From Sphingobacterium nematocida (GTDB taxonomy: Bacteria; Bacteroidota; Bacteroidia; Sphingobacteriales; Sphingobacteriaceae), in contig NZ_FUZF01000002.1 in assembly GCF_900168125.1 (NCBI RefSeq), positions 462,331 through 526,330 of the forward strand: a stretch of 64,000 bases of DNA, given 5' to 3'. Of the stretch, positions 47,413 through 55,070 are shown in pieces; position 1 is the first letter of the stretch; every line of letters begins with the position of its first letter. Below the pieces are notes generated by a model, which saw only the letters and a list, made by a program, of their open reading frames with translations, was not told where the DNA came from and ran no database searches. Position numbers and translations under genes: made by a program.

Positions 47413-47967
47413 ATGAACTTTCTAAATAAAATAATAATATTCACCCTATTTATGGGCTGTCACTCATTTGTATATGGACAATCTGAAAATTTTCCATCAA
47501 AAGATACTATTGACTTTTCGAAATATAAACTAGAAGATGCAACAGGGAAAATTGTTCGAATTTCAGATTTTAAAGGTAAGGTTGTCTTCCTAGATTTCTG
47601 GTTTACGGGATGCGCGGGTTGCATAATGTTTTATGAACAAACTCTCCACAGGCTTAAAATGAAATACCACGATCAGGTGGTTTTTATAACGATATCAATA
47701 GATAAGGATAAAGAAAAGTGGCAACGCAGTGTAGCGTCTGGTATGTATACCGATAGCTTAGCCGTCAATCTCTATACGAGAGAACAAGGAGGGAAGCACG
47801 AGCTTATTAGAGATTTAGGAGTTGAGGTGTATCCAAGCCTATTTATCCTAGATAGAAATCAGTACTTTGTAAGTAAAAATGAGAATAAAGAGCTAAGAAA
47901 ATTAGAAGGTAATAAAGCGGAACAGCGATTGTTACAAGCTTTATTACCTTCTGAAGAGAGAGATTAA
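47413..47967 (+). CDS. TlpA-like thioredoxin-fold protein
   Basis: Signal peptide to about residue 22 (MGCHSFVYGQ), then a redoxin domain with KVVFLDFWFTGCAGCIMFYE, in which the active site is GCAGC rather than WCGPC, and the cis-Pro segment VEVYPSLFILD. There is no C-terminal repeat region (184 residues in total), unlike the thioredoxins of the other two SusCD loci. It begins three bases after SusD, so it belongs to the operon. The altered CxxC implies a different redox potential, but two cysteines are kept. Confidence 0.88.
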   Translation: MNFLNKIIIFTLFMGCHSFVYGQSENFPSKDTIDFSKYKLEDATGKIVRISDFKGKVVFLDFWFTGCAGCIMFYEQTLHRLKMKYHDQVVFITISIDKDKEKWQRSVASGMYTDSLAVNLYTREQGGKHELIRDLGVEVYPSLFILDRNQYFVSKNENKELRKLEGNKAEQRLLQALLPSEERD

Positions 47968-47979
47968 AAAGTAATTTAT

Positions 47980-48003
47980 GAGCTGTCTTAATAAAGACAG
48001 CTC
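47980..48003. terminator. Bidirectional terminator hairpin
   Basis: GAGCTGTCTT and AAGACAGCTC make a perfect 10-bp stem over AATA, between the thioredoxin stop and the convergent DUF6520 stop. T-rich DNA is modest on both sides. Confidence 0.7.
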
Positions 48004-48018
48004 GTGAATTAAAAGTGT

Positions 48019-48357
48019 TTAGTTACCTGGTATGTATGTACCAAGGTCGTCAGCTGATACTTTCGCTCCATTTGGATGCATGCCATTTGTTGGAGTACCT
48101 GTATGTGTCCATTGAGCAGAACAAGCCTTTTCAGATTCTCTACAATTCCCGGAGCTATCATACACGTAATCCAAGGGATTTGTACTTAATGGATTCCCTG
48201 ATATGTTGAAAAACCGATGTTGCTGTTGGGTAGTTTCTTTTTTTTCTACAGGCTTATTGTCCTGTTTTTCAGTTGTAAATGCCGAACCAACAACAGCTAG
48301 TCCTAATAATAGTGCACCACCTAGCACTTTGACCTTGTTTTTAAATGAATTTTCCAC
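48019..48357 (-). CDS. DUF6520-like secreted peptide
   Basis: A 112-residue protein with an N-terminal hydrophobic signal (VLGGALLLGLAVVGSAF), a charged Lys/Glu/Gln linker and a short C-terminal region with two cysteines (SGNCRESEKACSAQWTHTG). This pattern fits the DUF6520 family of small exported Bacteroidota proteins, of unknown function. Its partner, 10 bp upstream, is a MauE/DoxX-like membrane protein, a usual neighbour. The two Cys could form a disulfide, consistent with a redox-active membrane partner. Confidence 0.7.
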   Translation of the reverse strand: MENSFKNKVKVLGGALLLGLAVVGSAFTTEKQDNKPVEKKETTQQQHRFFNISGNPLSTNPLDYVYDSSGNCRESEKACSAQWTHTGTPTNGMHPNGAKVSADDLGTYIPGN

Positions 48358-48367
48358 GTCAATATAT

Positions 48368-48856
48368 TTAATGGTATATAATAATGTTGTTTTTTTGTCG
48401 GATAGACCAAATCCCCAAGATTAACCATAGTATATTAAAAGCTAAATGGGTGTTCCATCCCATACTTTCGATTACGCCACCACAACTACACAAGTGGTTA
48501 GGAACAAAGTACATCATGAGCGCCAGATATAGGGTGAAAATCCCTATGAGCATGGTGCTGCCCAATAATGCTCTTCTTTGAAAACGCGGTATTATCAGAC
48601 CAATAGCCAATAAAATCTCCAACTGTACGACATCCCAGCCGATTGGCTGTGCATAGTTACCAATATAAGGGACATCTGCTATTCCTTTAATAAATTTTTC
48701 CATATCCCACAACTTACTGGATGCAGTGTACATATAGAGTACGGCATAGCCATATACGGTAAAATTATAAATAGGTATACTTAGGTGCGAACGATACCAT
48801 GTTGAAAACTTAATTAATCTATTGATTATTGCCTGCTTATTACTGTACGTTATCAT
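48368..48856 (-). CDS. MauE/DoxX-like redox-associated membrane protein
   Basis: Four membrane helices in 162 residues (TVYGYAVLYMYTASSKLWD, VVQLEILLAIGLIIP, LLGSTMLIGIFTLYLALMMY, HLAFNILWLILGIWSI) with KFIKGIADVPYIGNYAQPIG between helices 1 and 2 and a Cys pair in HLCSCGGVIE. MauE-like proteins help form or transfer disulfides to small secreted proteins. It is encoded directly before the DUF6520 peptide, which makes that peptide a likely substrate. Confidence 0.8.
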   Translation of the reverse strand: MITYSNKQAIINRLIKFSTWYRSHLSIPIYNFTVYGYAVLYMYTASSKLWDMEKFIKGIADVPYIGNYAQPIGWDVVQLEILLAIGLIIPRFQRRALLGSTMLIGIFTLYLALMMYFVPNHLCSCGGVIESMGWNTHLAFNILWLILGIWSIRQKNNIIIYH

Positions 48857-49084
48857 GTTTCTCTTTACTTATGTTTAGCGTTATCATGTTCGAAAGCATT
48901 CTGTGCTGCGTAGTGTCGCTCTATCGATTGTCAGCTACAATTCCATCTTGTTTCACGGACTGGCCGGAATAAGGCGTGTTTCATTTTTATCTTTTTCATC
49001 TCTTTTCTGTTGGTGTCTACGTCAAAGTTAGATCAAGACGAAAAGAAGATACTGATAGAAGACGGATTTAATATCTGATAGCCA

Positions 49085-50086
49085 TTATGAATTGGATGTC
49101 CGTATATATTGCGTAGCTGTCATACCGGATGCGTTTTTAAAAAAATGATAAAAGGCCTCGGGAGAATTGTACCGCAGTTCGTAAGCACAGTTCTTTGGGC
49201 TCGTGCCCTTATCCAATTCTTCTTTAGCTCTGGCTAGAAGAAGCTCATTACGCAACTGCTTTAAAGAAATACCAAAATGTAGCTTGTGATAGCGGTTTAT
49301 GGTGCCTAGATCGAGCTTCAGATCCTGGGATAATACGTTGAGCTGTGTTTCTTGTCCGTTTTCTTTGATATGCATAGCCAATAGTTTGCCTGCCTGAGTC
49401 GCTATTTTGAGATCATAGCTCATTTTGGTTTCTTCTTCCGATATCTTCTCGGCCGACAGGTCGATAAGATCGTGGATAAAGCCAAACACGAAGCTTTCAT
49501 TCTTGAGTTTTCTTTTTTTTAAGCCACGGCACAGTGCATGTATATACATCCGGGTACGTCTGCCAACCTTAAAATCTCTGCTCACTACCACTTCGGGCAG
49601 TTGTGCTCGCCGGGCACGCAGTAGACTGTGCAAGAAAATATAGGGTGCTTTATTTTTCTTGCGAAATGTTTTACTTCGGAAATAATAGCCAAAGAGTTGG
49701 CTTTTTCCTGCCGGTATCGTTACGCTATAATGACCCGGCGGTAGGTAATAGTACATACCACGGCCACAGGCTTGTTGGCTTACTTGGGCGCCCTGTGCAT
49801 CGCAGAGATGAATAGCAGCGCTGGCCTCGAGGACGTACAGCACATGAATATCGTACAGCTTCACCTTGATCGGAATCGTACGCTCTTCACCGAATAGTGT
49901 GTCCAAACAACTCAAAAATACTTCCAGCGTATCAAACTCTTGTAGTATGGCCTCATCTGTGCCACGCTTCCAATAGCTGCTTTGGCTATCACGGAGTATC
50001 AGGTTGGCTATAAGCTGCTCTAGACAATGGGAGCTCGCGACCTCGTCCAGGATGTGCCGAAGTTTAGATAGTACAGATCGCTTCAT
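49085..50086 (-). CDS. AraC-family transcriptional regulator
   Basis: The 333-residue protein ends in a two-HTH AraC domain (NVLSQDLKLDLGTINRYHKL, HFGISLKQLRNELLLARAKE, YNSPEAFYHFFKNASGMTATQY). The first 200 residues are a cupin-like ligand or oligomerisation region (LYDIHVLYVLEASAAIHL, MYYYLPPGHYSVTIPAG). It lies upstream of the MauE-like gene on the same strand with a 228-bp gap and may control that pair or another target. The N-terminal region has low similarity to known sensor domains as far as I can see. Confidence 0.85.
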   Translation of the reverse strand: MKRSVLSKLRHILDEVASSHCLEQLIANLILRDSQSSYWKRGTDEAILQEFDTLEVFLSCLDTLFGEERTIPIKVKLYDIHVLYVLEASAAIHLCDAQGAQVSQQACGRGMYYYLPPGHYSVTIPAGKSQLFGYYFRSKTFRKKNKAPYIFLHSLLRARRAQLPEVVVSRDFKVGRRTRMYIHALCRGLKKRKLKNESFVFGFIHDLIDLSAEKISEEETKMSYDLKIATQAGKLLAMHIKENGQETQLNVLSQDLKLDLGTINRYHKLHFGISLKQLRNELLLARAKEELDKGTSPKNCAYELRYNSPEAFYHFFKNASGMTATQYIRTSNS

Positions 50087-50477
50087 AATTCTTTAGGTTT
50101 AAAGTTTGGCCTTTTCGTGAATCACGGTACAGATTCACCAAATAGTTAATTAGGCTAATAATCATAATTGTTTGTTTAGAAAATGGCATATATCAGATGT
50201 CGAATCTAGCCCTAAACCAGTCCTAAAACAATAGAATTTCGTACACGCAGCATTCTATTTCGTAAATACACTTATTCGTTTCGTAAATCATTTACGAAGC
50301 AAAATCATGGGAGAGGTTAAGCATCTGAATTGCGTAAAATAGCGGAAATCGAAACGTACGTTTTTAAGATAAAACATGTTGCAATTACTACCATATTGCG
50401 GCAGTTAACGTTTCGAAGCGAACTAAATGTGGGCACGTTGTGCTTAGAAAAAATGTTTTATTTAATTTTTAAAAGAA
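50087..50477. other. Intergenic, no gene seen
   Basis: AT-rich DNA between the AraC gene (-) and the small peptide ORF (+). A near-palindromic cluster of TTTCGTAAA and TTTACGAAG lies at 50255-50300 (ATTTCGTAAATACAC, GTTTCGTAAATCATTTACGAAG), which looks like a regulator-binding site. A 60-codon plus-strand frame (50330-50512) has no protein-like features and is rejected. Confidence 0.45.
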
Positions 50478-50633
50478 ATGAAAAACGAAAGAAAATCACA
50501 GATTTCAAATGATTCAGGTATGATCATTAAAAGCGATGTTATTTCTTGGACTACACTAAAATATAAGCTAGATAGTGGGCCCCAAGAAAAAGATCTCGAA
50601 TCGGATCAAAAATGTCCAATTGTTACCTTTTAA
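50478..50633 (+). CDS. Small peptide ORF (51 aa), candidate precursor peptide
   Basis: ATG at 50478 follows AAAAGAA, and the frame ends at TAA 50631-50633. The peptide is polar with a central SDVISWTTLKYKL segment, an acidic Gly/Pro/Glu linker and the C-terminus QKCPIVTF; there is no signal peptide. I recognise no family. It stands first in a run of genes with an acyltransferase-like protein and a two-component system, and a hairpin plus T-run separates it from them, which is the layout of a precursor-peptide gene expressed more than its processing genes. Existence of the peptide is plausible but unproven. Confidence 0.4.
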   Translation: MKNERKSQISNDSGMIIKSDVISWTTLKYKLDSGPQEKDLESDQKCPIVTF

Positions 50634-50675
50634 CTTTTTCACAAATAAGGCGAAGGAATTAAAAAGGTGATCAGA

Positions 50676-50702
50676 AAGTCGGCCGCTGTAGATGGCCGGC
50701 TT
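50676..50702 (+). terminator. Attenuator-like hairpin between peptide ORF and acyltransferase gene
   Basis: AAGTCGGCC pairs with GGCCGGCTT (one T-G wobble) over a 9-nt loop, followed after 8 bases by CTTTTTTT. Its strength is moderate, so partial read-through into the next gene is likely. Confidence 0.6.
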
Positions 50703-50741
50703 TACGTAAACTTTTTTTAAAAAAATTACAAGAAAACTAAT

Positions 50742-51638
50742 ATGATTTTACAACATGTAAGTAAATGGGAGTTTGCATTGTTTAGTGCAAATATAAATCA
50801 GGTTATGACAGACCGGAGTTGGAAAGAGCATGCTGTCATATTCAATAAATGGAAAGAGTATCATGGGAGTGCGGATTCCCGTAAATTAGACTGTTTTCAT
50901 TTGCAATGCCACAGCTTGCTGACTAAGGGTGTTCCTGGTATTTTAGCTATGTTTCATCTAGGCAACCACATGCATTGGCCTTTACTAATGGCTCAAGAAG
51001 GTGTTTTATTCGATGTGGTTTTGGATAAAGCAGTTTATGACCGTAATCCCGAACTATTTGATCAGCTCCATAGGCAGATGAATAAAACCAATACGTACAA
51101 TTATTTATTTAGCGAAGATCCCAGATTATTGTTTGGAATAAAACGAGCATTGGCTACGGGCAAACATATTTTAATTTTCGCCGATGGTGCTTCCGGATCA
51201 GTAGATTCACAAAAGGATCAAAGGTTTTCTATACCCTTTCTAGAGGGTAACTTAAATGTTAAAATGGGAATCCCATTTATTTCATCAGCATTTAATGTCC
51301 CCGTATATACGTTGATCGATCATAAAAGGCGTAATAGTTATTATTTGGATGCGTTAAAGCCGATTACACAAAAGGCAAAAGAAGATCGATTTGACTTTGT
51401 ATTACGTACGTTGGATGTAATGTATCACCAACTCGAAATTATAGTAAATAAACAACCCGAACGCTGGGAATGCTGGGCATACCTACATAAAAATGGTATG
51501 TTGGATTTGGACGAAAGCATTGTAGACGAGGCACTCACAAACCATCCCTTACTGGTTCTAGAACTTGATGGCGAATATTGTGTTTTCGATAGAAGATACT
51601 ATACCGCGCAGAAAGTTAATCTTGTTCCTCAACAATAA
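50742..51638 (+). CDS. Lipid A acyltransferase-like protein (LPLAT superfamily)
   Basis: The 298 residues have the LpxL/HtrB-like order: an N-terminal helix region, a block AMFHLGNHMHWPLLMAQEG where the catalytic H is expected, RLLFGIKRALATGKHILIFA with DGASG (comparable to the LPxDQ block), IPFLEGNLNVKMGIPFISSA and a C-terminal region with WECWAYLHKNG. Established family members need HX4D/E; here no Asp or Glu lies at that position after either His. No N-terminal membrane helix is obvious. A role in acylating a peptide or lipid is inferred. It is encoded between the small peptide ORF and a kinase. Confidence 0.6.
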   Translation: MILQHVSKWEFALFSANINQVMTDRSWKEHAVIFNKWKEYHGSADSRKLDCFHLQCHSLLTKGVPGILAMFHLGNHMHWPLLMAQEGVLFDVVLDKAVYDRNPELFDQLHRQMNKTNTYNYLFSEDPRLLFGIKRALATGKHILIFADGASGSVDSQKDQRFSIPFLEGNLNVKMGIPFISSAFNVPVYTLIDHKRRNSYYLDALKPITQKAKEDRFDFVLRTLDVMYHQLEIIVNKQPERWECWAYLHKNGMLDLDESIVDEALTNHPLLVLELDGEYCVFDRRYYTAQKVNLVPQQ

Positions 51639-51672
51639 GAACATTATATTTGAGAAACAAGCTATCTATTTT

Positions 51673-52722
51673 ATGTCCAATCTGCCTAAATTATTTTTGT
51701 GCTGGAATGCACTTAGCTTACCTACATTCTATATTTTTTTTAAAGTACTTAACTTCTTTTTTGCCGATAGACCCATCCCTGAAAATCAAATTATCGCAGT
51801 AAGTATGTTATTTGCAGTATATTTTATGCTTTTGTTTGCGGCTACATGGTTAGGGGGACAGCAGACATGGAAAAGTAGGACTACTGGTTTAGGGATCTGG
51901 CTCATAGCTTTTTTGTTCTTGGTATTATATGGTTATGAACTCATTTATAGTTGGCTGCCCGCTTTAGGGATTAATTTTCATAATCCTAATAAATCATTTA
52001 GAATTATTGAATTTAGAAAGCGATTGACCACAGGCTTTTTAGTGACCTGGATTATAGCTAGTGCCATAGTATTCGCAGTAAGGTATTTTAGTAATAAAAA
52101 AAGACTGAGCCTTAAGAAAGAGAAGCTCAAGCAGTTAAATAATGATATATCACTACTGAAATCGCAGTTAAATGCGAAGCATTTGTGTCCGCATTTTATC
52201 GAAGGGGTGATTGCCATTACAATGGGTAAAATGACGACAGATAAGCAGGAAGATAATTTGGATAATCTGTTAAAGTTGGCCTCCGTCATGCATCATGCCA
52301 TTGAGATGCAAGAAACAGAGTCCAGTATCCCCATAAAAAAGGAATGGGAACAGGTCGTGAATTTGTTGGATTTGGCCAGTTTAGGCCAAAAAGAGGCTAT
52401 AGAAAAAGTTTCGTTGCCGCCCAGTTTACAAGATATTCGGATACCGATAGGGCTTTTTCTAACGCCTGTTGAAAATGCTATTAAATATGGGGATGTCCTA
52501 AAAGGAAGTTCATTCTCTATAAGGTTCATAATCTATCAGGATAAATGGATATTTAGAGTGGTGAACGATATAATACATGCAAAAAGAGATAGTATCAAAT
52601 CTCAAAAGACGGGATATAAATTGTTGAGTAAGCGTATCGCAAATGGCAATTGGCCAATTAAAATTGAAAGAGAAGAAAGTCAAACACAATATTTGGTGTC
52701 CATATCAGGACCTATAAACTAA
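51673..52722 (+). CDS. Degenerate LytS/YehU-type sensor histidine kinase
   Basis: Four N-terminal membrane helices (FLCWNALSLPTFYIFFKVL, IIAVSMLFAVYFMLLFAATW, TGLGIWLIAFLFLVLYGYEL, TTGFLVTWIIASAIVFAV) are followed by a coiled coil and a His_kinase domain. The usual LKxQxxPHFLFN box reads LKSQLNAKHLCPHFIEG, with extra residues before PHF. The N-box LTPVENAIKYG is kept, but the later Gly-rich ATP-lid motif is replaced (SQKTGYKLLSKRI). Start at 51673 (MSNLPKLF) is preferred; the frame upstream overlaps the acyltransferase gene. It is 7 bp before the LytTR regulator, so the two are a pair, but ATP-dependent activity is in doubt. Confidence 0.75.
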   Translation: MSNLPKLFLCWNALSLPTFYIFFKVLNFFFADRPIPENQIIAVSMLFAVYFMLLFAATWLGGQQTWKSRTTGLGIWLIAFLFLVLYGYELIYSWLPALGINFHNPNKSFRIIEFRKRLTTGFLVTWIIASAIVFAVRYFSNKKRLSLKKEKLKQLNNDISLLKSQLNAKHLCPHFIEGVIAITMGKMTTDKQEDNLDNLLKLASVMHHAIEMQETESSIPIKKEWEQVVNLLDLASLGQKEAIEKVSLPPSLQDIRIPIGLFLTPVENAIKYGDVLKGSSFSIRFIIYQDKWIFRVVNDIIHAKRDSIKSQKTGYKLLSKRIANGNWPIKIEREESQTQYLVSISGPIN

Positions 52723-52729
52723 ACTTGTT

Positions 52730-53455
52730 ATGGATAAACTAAAGTATACCGCAGGATTTATGGATGATCAGCCAGAATCGATTACTATATTCCGCAAAAT
52801 GTTAGCCCGATTCGACTTTTTAATCCAGCTGGATCCCGTTTCAAGTATTCAGGCTGCACTGAATATGCAAGAAGTGCAATCCGTTGATATATTGTTTCTG
52901 GATCTACAGATGCCCGAATTAATGGGCTGGGAATTCGTTAAACTGCTCGAAAATCCTCCCGTAATCATTGTAGTGTCTAGTTTTGGAAATTATGGATTTG
53001 AAGTAAATGATATAAATGCGGTAGCATATTTGAAAAAATTACCGGACTGGGAACACTTAAAAAGAGCAGTGGAAGAGGCAGTGAAAAAAGTGGATGAAAG
53101 AAATAGAATATCGATAAACAACAGTACAACGGTCAAAGTGCGCAATTTTGAAACCAAGCAGGAAGAAATATTAAAACATGTAGATATGGTATATGCCGAA
53201 GTAGAGGATAAAGACATTACTATATTTTTAGATAACGGAAGCAAGGTGATCTATCAAAAATCCCTTACTACCTTAATGGCACTTTTGCCGCAAGATAAGT
53301 TTGTTCGGATCAGTGCAAAGCATGTCGTGGCTATACACGCTGTCAAATCGTATAACAGAACAAAAGTCCAATTAACTATGGATGATATTTGCCTAGATAT
53401 TAATTTTAAGCCAGCCTTGAGAGCCCTAGATTTATACCATGATAACAAGCTGTAA
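52730..53455 (+). CDS. LytTR-family response regulator
   Basis: Receiver domain at 1-120 (phosphoacceptor Asp in DILFLDLQMPELMG, conserved Lys in VAYLKKLPDWEHLKRAV) and a C-terminal LytTR DNA-binding domain (VYAEVEDKDITIFLDNGSKV, KFVRISAKHVVAIHAVKSYN). These regulators bind imperfect direct repeats upstream of their targets. It is the last gene of the four-gene group with the peptide ORF, and its kinase is encoded immediately upstream. Its own target is probably that group. Confidence 0.9.
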   Translation: MDKLKYTAGFMDDQPESITIFRKMLARFDFLIQLDPVSSIQAALNMQEVQSVDILFLDLQMPELMGWEFVKLLENPPVIIVVSSFGNYGFEVNDINAVAYLKKLPDWEHLKRAVEEAVKKVDERNRISINNSTTVKVRNFETKQEEILKHVDMVYAEVEDKDITIFLDNGSKVIYQKSLTTLMALLPQDKFVRISAKHVVAIHAVKSYNRTKVQLTMDDICLDINFKPALRALDLYHDNKL

Positions 53456-53501
53456 AACAATCAAATGATATAAATTATTAACTTATCTAATATACTGTTG
53501 A

Positions 53502-53906
53502 ATGGAAACCAAACTAAACAACACCCCCACACAAACACAGGACAAGTATGTAGAGCAATGTAGCGCTAAAAAGCTAACCGAAGAGCTAAAAGAAATTATC
53601 TCACCATTATGGGACCGTATGGATCAACTTATCGAGACCACAAAAGGAATATCGCTCTTGATAATGCAAAACCAAAAACATGAAGACCTCAACTTAAGTC
53701 AACGACTTATTGATAATCATGATCTTAAAAAAATGTTGAAATTGGGAAACACTACTTTTTTTGAGAAAAAAGCCCTCTTCAAAACTTATAATTTAGGAAA
53801 AGATTACTATTTACAGGATGAAGTTTTAAAAGTAATCAAAATGCATGAAGTGATACCAGCTAAGAGCCCTAAATCCTCTTCAAGAAATCGAAATGTACCG
53901 GAATGA
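53502..53906 (+). CDS. Small DNA-binding protein of HTH (excisionase-like) type
   Basis: At 134 residues, the C-terminal half (LSQRLIDNHDLKKMLKLGNT then FFEKKALFKTYNLGKDYYLQDEVLKVIKM) resembles helix-turn-helix_17/excisionase domains that occur in Bacteroidota mobile elements. The N-terminal half (CSAKKLTEELKEIISPLWDR) is a coiled coil. It is the first gene before the phased-repeat arrays and the DUF6266 gene, so those repeats are possible binding sites. Confidence 0.6.
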   Translation: METKLNNTPTQTQDKYVEQCSAKKLTEELKEIISPLWDRMDQLIETTKGISLLIMQNQKHEDLNLSQRLIDNHDLKKMLKLGNTTFFEKKALFKTYNLGKDYYLQDEVLKVIKMHEVIPAKSPKSSSRNRNVPE

Positions 53907-53939
53907 ACCAGGTACGAGCTGACTCAATTATAGCCTAAC

Positions 53940-54101
53940 AACTACCTAACAACTACCTAACAACTACCCAAGAAACACCCAAGGATTACCCAAGAAATAC
54001 CCAAGAACCACCTTAGAAACTACCAGCCTATACACAGCCTATACACAACGAATAAACAAGAACTACCCAAGAATCACCCAAGAATCACCCAAGATTAACT
54101 A
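53940..54101 (+). repeat. Array of about 14 imperfect 11-nt repeats
   Basis: Units such as AACTACCTAAC, AACTACCCAAG, AATCACCCAAG and AGCCTATACAC follow one another with an 11-nt period, broken only once by an 8-nt unit at 54017-54024. The strand is almost without G. Eleven is not a multiple of three, so it is not a coding repeat; the period is close to one turn of DNA. Confidence 0.9.
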
Positions 54102-54200
54102 GCACCGCCGTCGCCAACTTTCCAAAACCGACCAATTTAGAATGTGATAATCAACTTCGCGCAGAAAGTATCAGGTTAACAGTAGTAACATTTTACCGTT

Positions 54201-54250
54201 CAGAATCATTCATAATCGTTCGGAATCATTCGTAATCATTCGGATGAGGT
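54201..54250 (+). repeat. Five 10-nt repeats
   Basis: CAGAATCATT, CATAATCGTT, CGGAATCATT, CGTAATCATT and CGGATGAGGT follow without gaps. The spacing is one helical turn. The array lies 115 bp before the DUF6266 start codon and after a separate 11-nt array. The remaining DNA in 53907-54365 shows no gene. Confidence 0.85.
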
Positions 54251-54365
54251 TGATAGCCATTGTTTTATGATTTTTTGTTTAAACCTTTGTAATGTAATCA
54301 ATGACGGAAGGCGCCCCGGAAAAGCATTACACTAACAGAATTTTTAAAAACAAAATTTAACAAAA

Positions 54366-54953
54366 ATGGCAAAGTCAAAAGACAATGTAGTGATGCAGGG
54401 AGCATCAGGAAAAGTAGGTAGAAACCTCGTGTTTCGTCAAAAAGGCGATCAGACGATAATTGCTAAAAGGCCAAGGACAGTTACAGGTAGGGTATTAACT
54501 GACAAGCAACTAGCAGTGCAGAACAAGTTTTATGACGCTTCGCAATATGCAAAGCGAGCAATGCTTGATCCGATTTTGAAAAAGGCCTATGCCGAAAAAG
54601 CTACTATAAATCAGCAGCCTTATAACGTGGCATTCAGAGATTACTTCAATGAGCCTACTATTCGTAAATTCGATGATAGTGCCTACAAAGGTCTTGTTGG
54701 TGATATCATCACAATCCAGGTAAAGGATATCATGAAAGTCACAGAAGTCAGTATAGAGATATTGGATCAGGCTGATGTTCACATTGAATCTGGACTGGCA
54801 ACGGCAACGGACGATTCAAATTCGCAATGGACGTACGAAGCAACAGTCGCAAATGTAGACTATGATACAGCCAAGTTTAAAATTACCATGCTGGATACAC
54901 CGAAGAAAATCACCAAAGTGCAAAAAAGCTATGGAGAGGACATGAACCCCTAA
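54366..54953 (+). CDS. DUF6266 family protein
   Basis: Residues 1-90 hold a conserved start (QGASGKVGRNLVFRQKGDQT, IIAKRPRTVTGRVLTDKQL and KFYDASQYAKRAML) recognisable as DUF6266, a Bacteroidota-specific family often found in several copies per genome. The C-terminal half is a beta-rich domain. No signal peptide or membrane segment is present. The family has no known function, but its resemblance to phage structural-type sequence and the following genes (holin-like, endolysin, spanin-like) suggest a phage-derived origin. Confidence 0.75.
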   Translation: MAKSKDNVVMQGASGKVGRNLVFRQKGDQTIIAKRPRTVTGRVLTDKQLAVQNKFYDASQYAKRAMLDPILKKAYAEKATINQQPYNVAFRDYFNEPTIRKFDDSAYKGLVGDIITIQVKDIMKVTEVSIEILDQADVHIESGLATATDDSNSQWTYEATVANVDYDTAKFKITMLDTPKKITKVQKSYGEDMNP

Positions 54954-54962
54954 TCCCTAAGC

Positions 54963-54990
54963 GAAGGGCGGAGCTAGCCTCCGTCCCTTC
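54963..54990 (+). terminator. Terminator after the DUF6266 gene
   Basis: GAAGGGCGGAG pairs with CTCCGTCCCTTC (one bulged base) over CTAGC, ten bases after the stop codon. The right arm is followed by CTTACTTTCG, a weak T-tract. Confidence 0.55.
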
Positions 54991-55000
54991 CTTACTTTCG

Positions 55001-55070
55001 TAACCTTCATAACTCTCATCACTCACATAACTCTTGTCCCGATTTTCGGGATCATAACCCTCATCACATT
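55001..55070 (+). repeat. Pyrimidine-rich spacer with short repeats
   Basis: The spacer has few purines and short repeated units (TAACCTTCATAACTCTCAT, ATAACCCTCATCAC) plus a hairpin TCCCGA-TTT-TCGGGA. The related string TAACCTTCCTAACTCTTAT (two differences) recurs at 56542-56560, before the spanin-like gene. Confidence 0.7.

Noticed and set aside
50330..50512. 60-codon ORF before the peptide gene
   Set aside because: Overlaps the peptide ORF's start, has no family likeness and no ribosome binding site.
50742..51638. Calling the acyltransferase-like gene lpxL
   Set aside because: The HX4D/E catalytic acid is not seen and the neighbours are not lipid A genes.
51565..51672. Longer N-terminus of the LytS-type kinase
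   Set aside because: These 36 codons lie mostly inside the acyltransferase gene; the membrane region starts at MSNLPKLF (51673).
53940..54101. Possible CRISPR array
   Set aside because: Units are 11 nt with no spacers between them and no cas gene is present.
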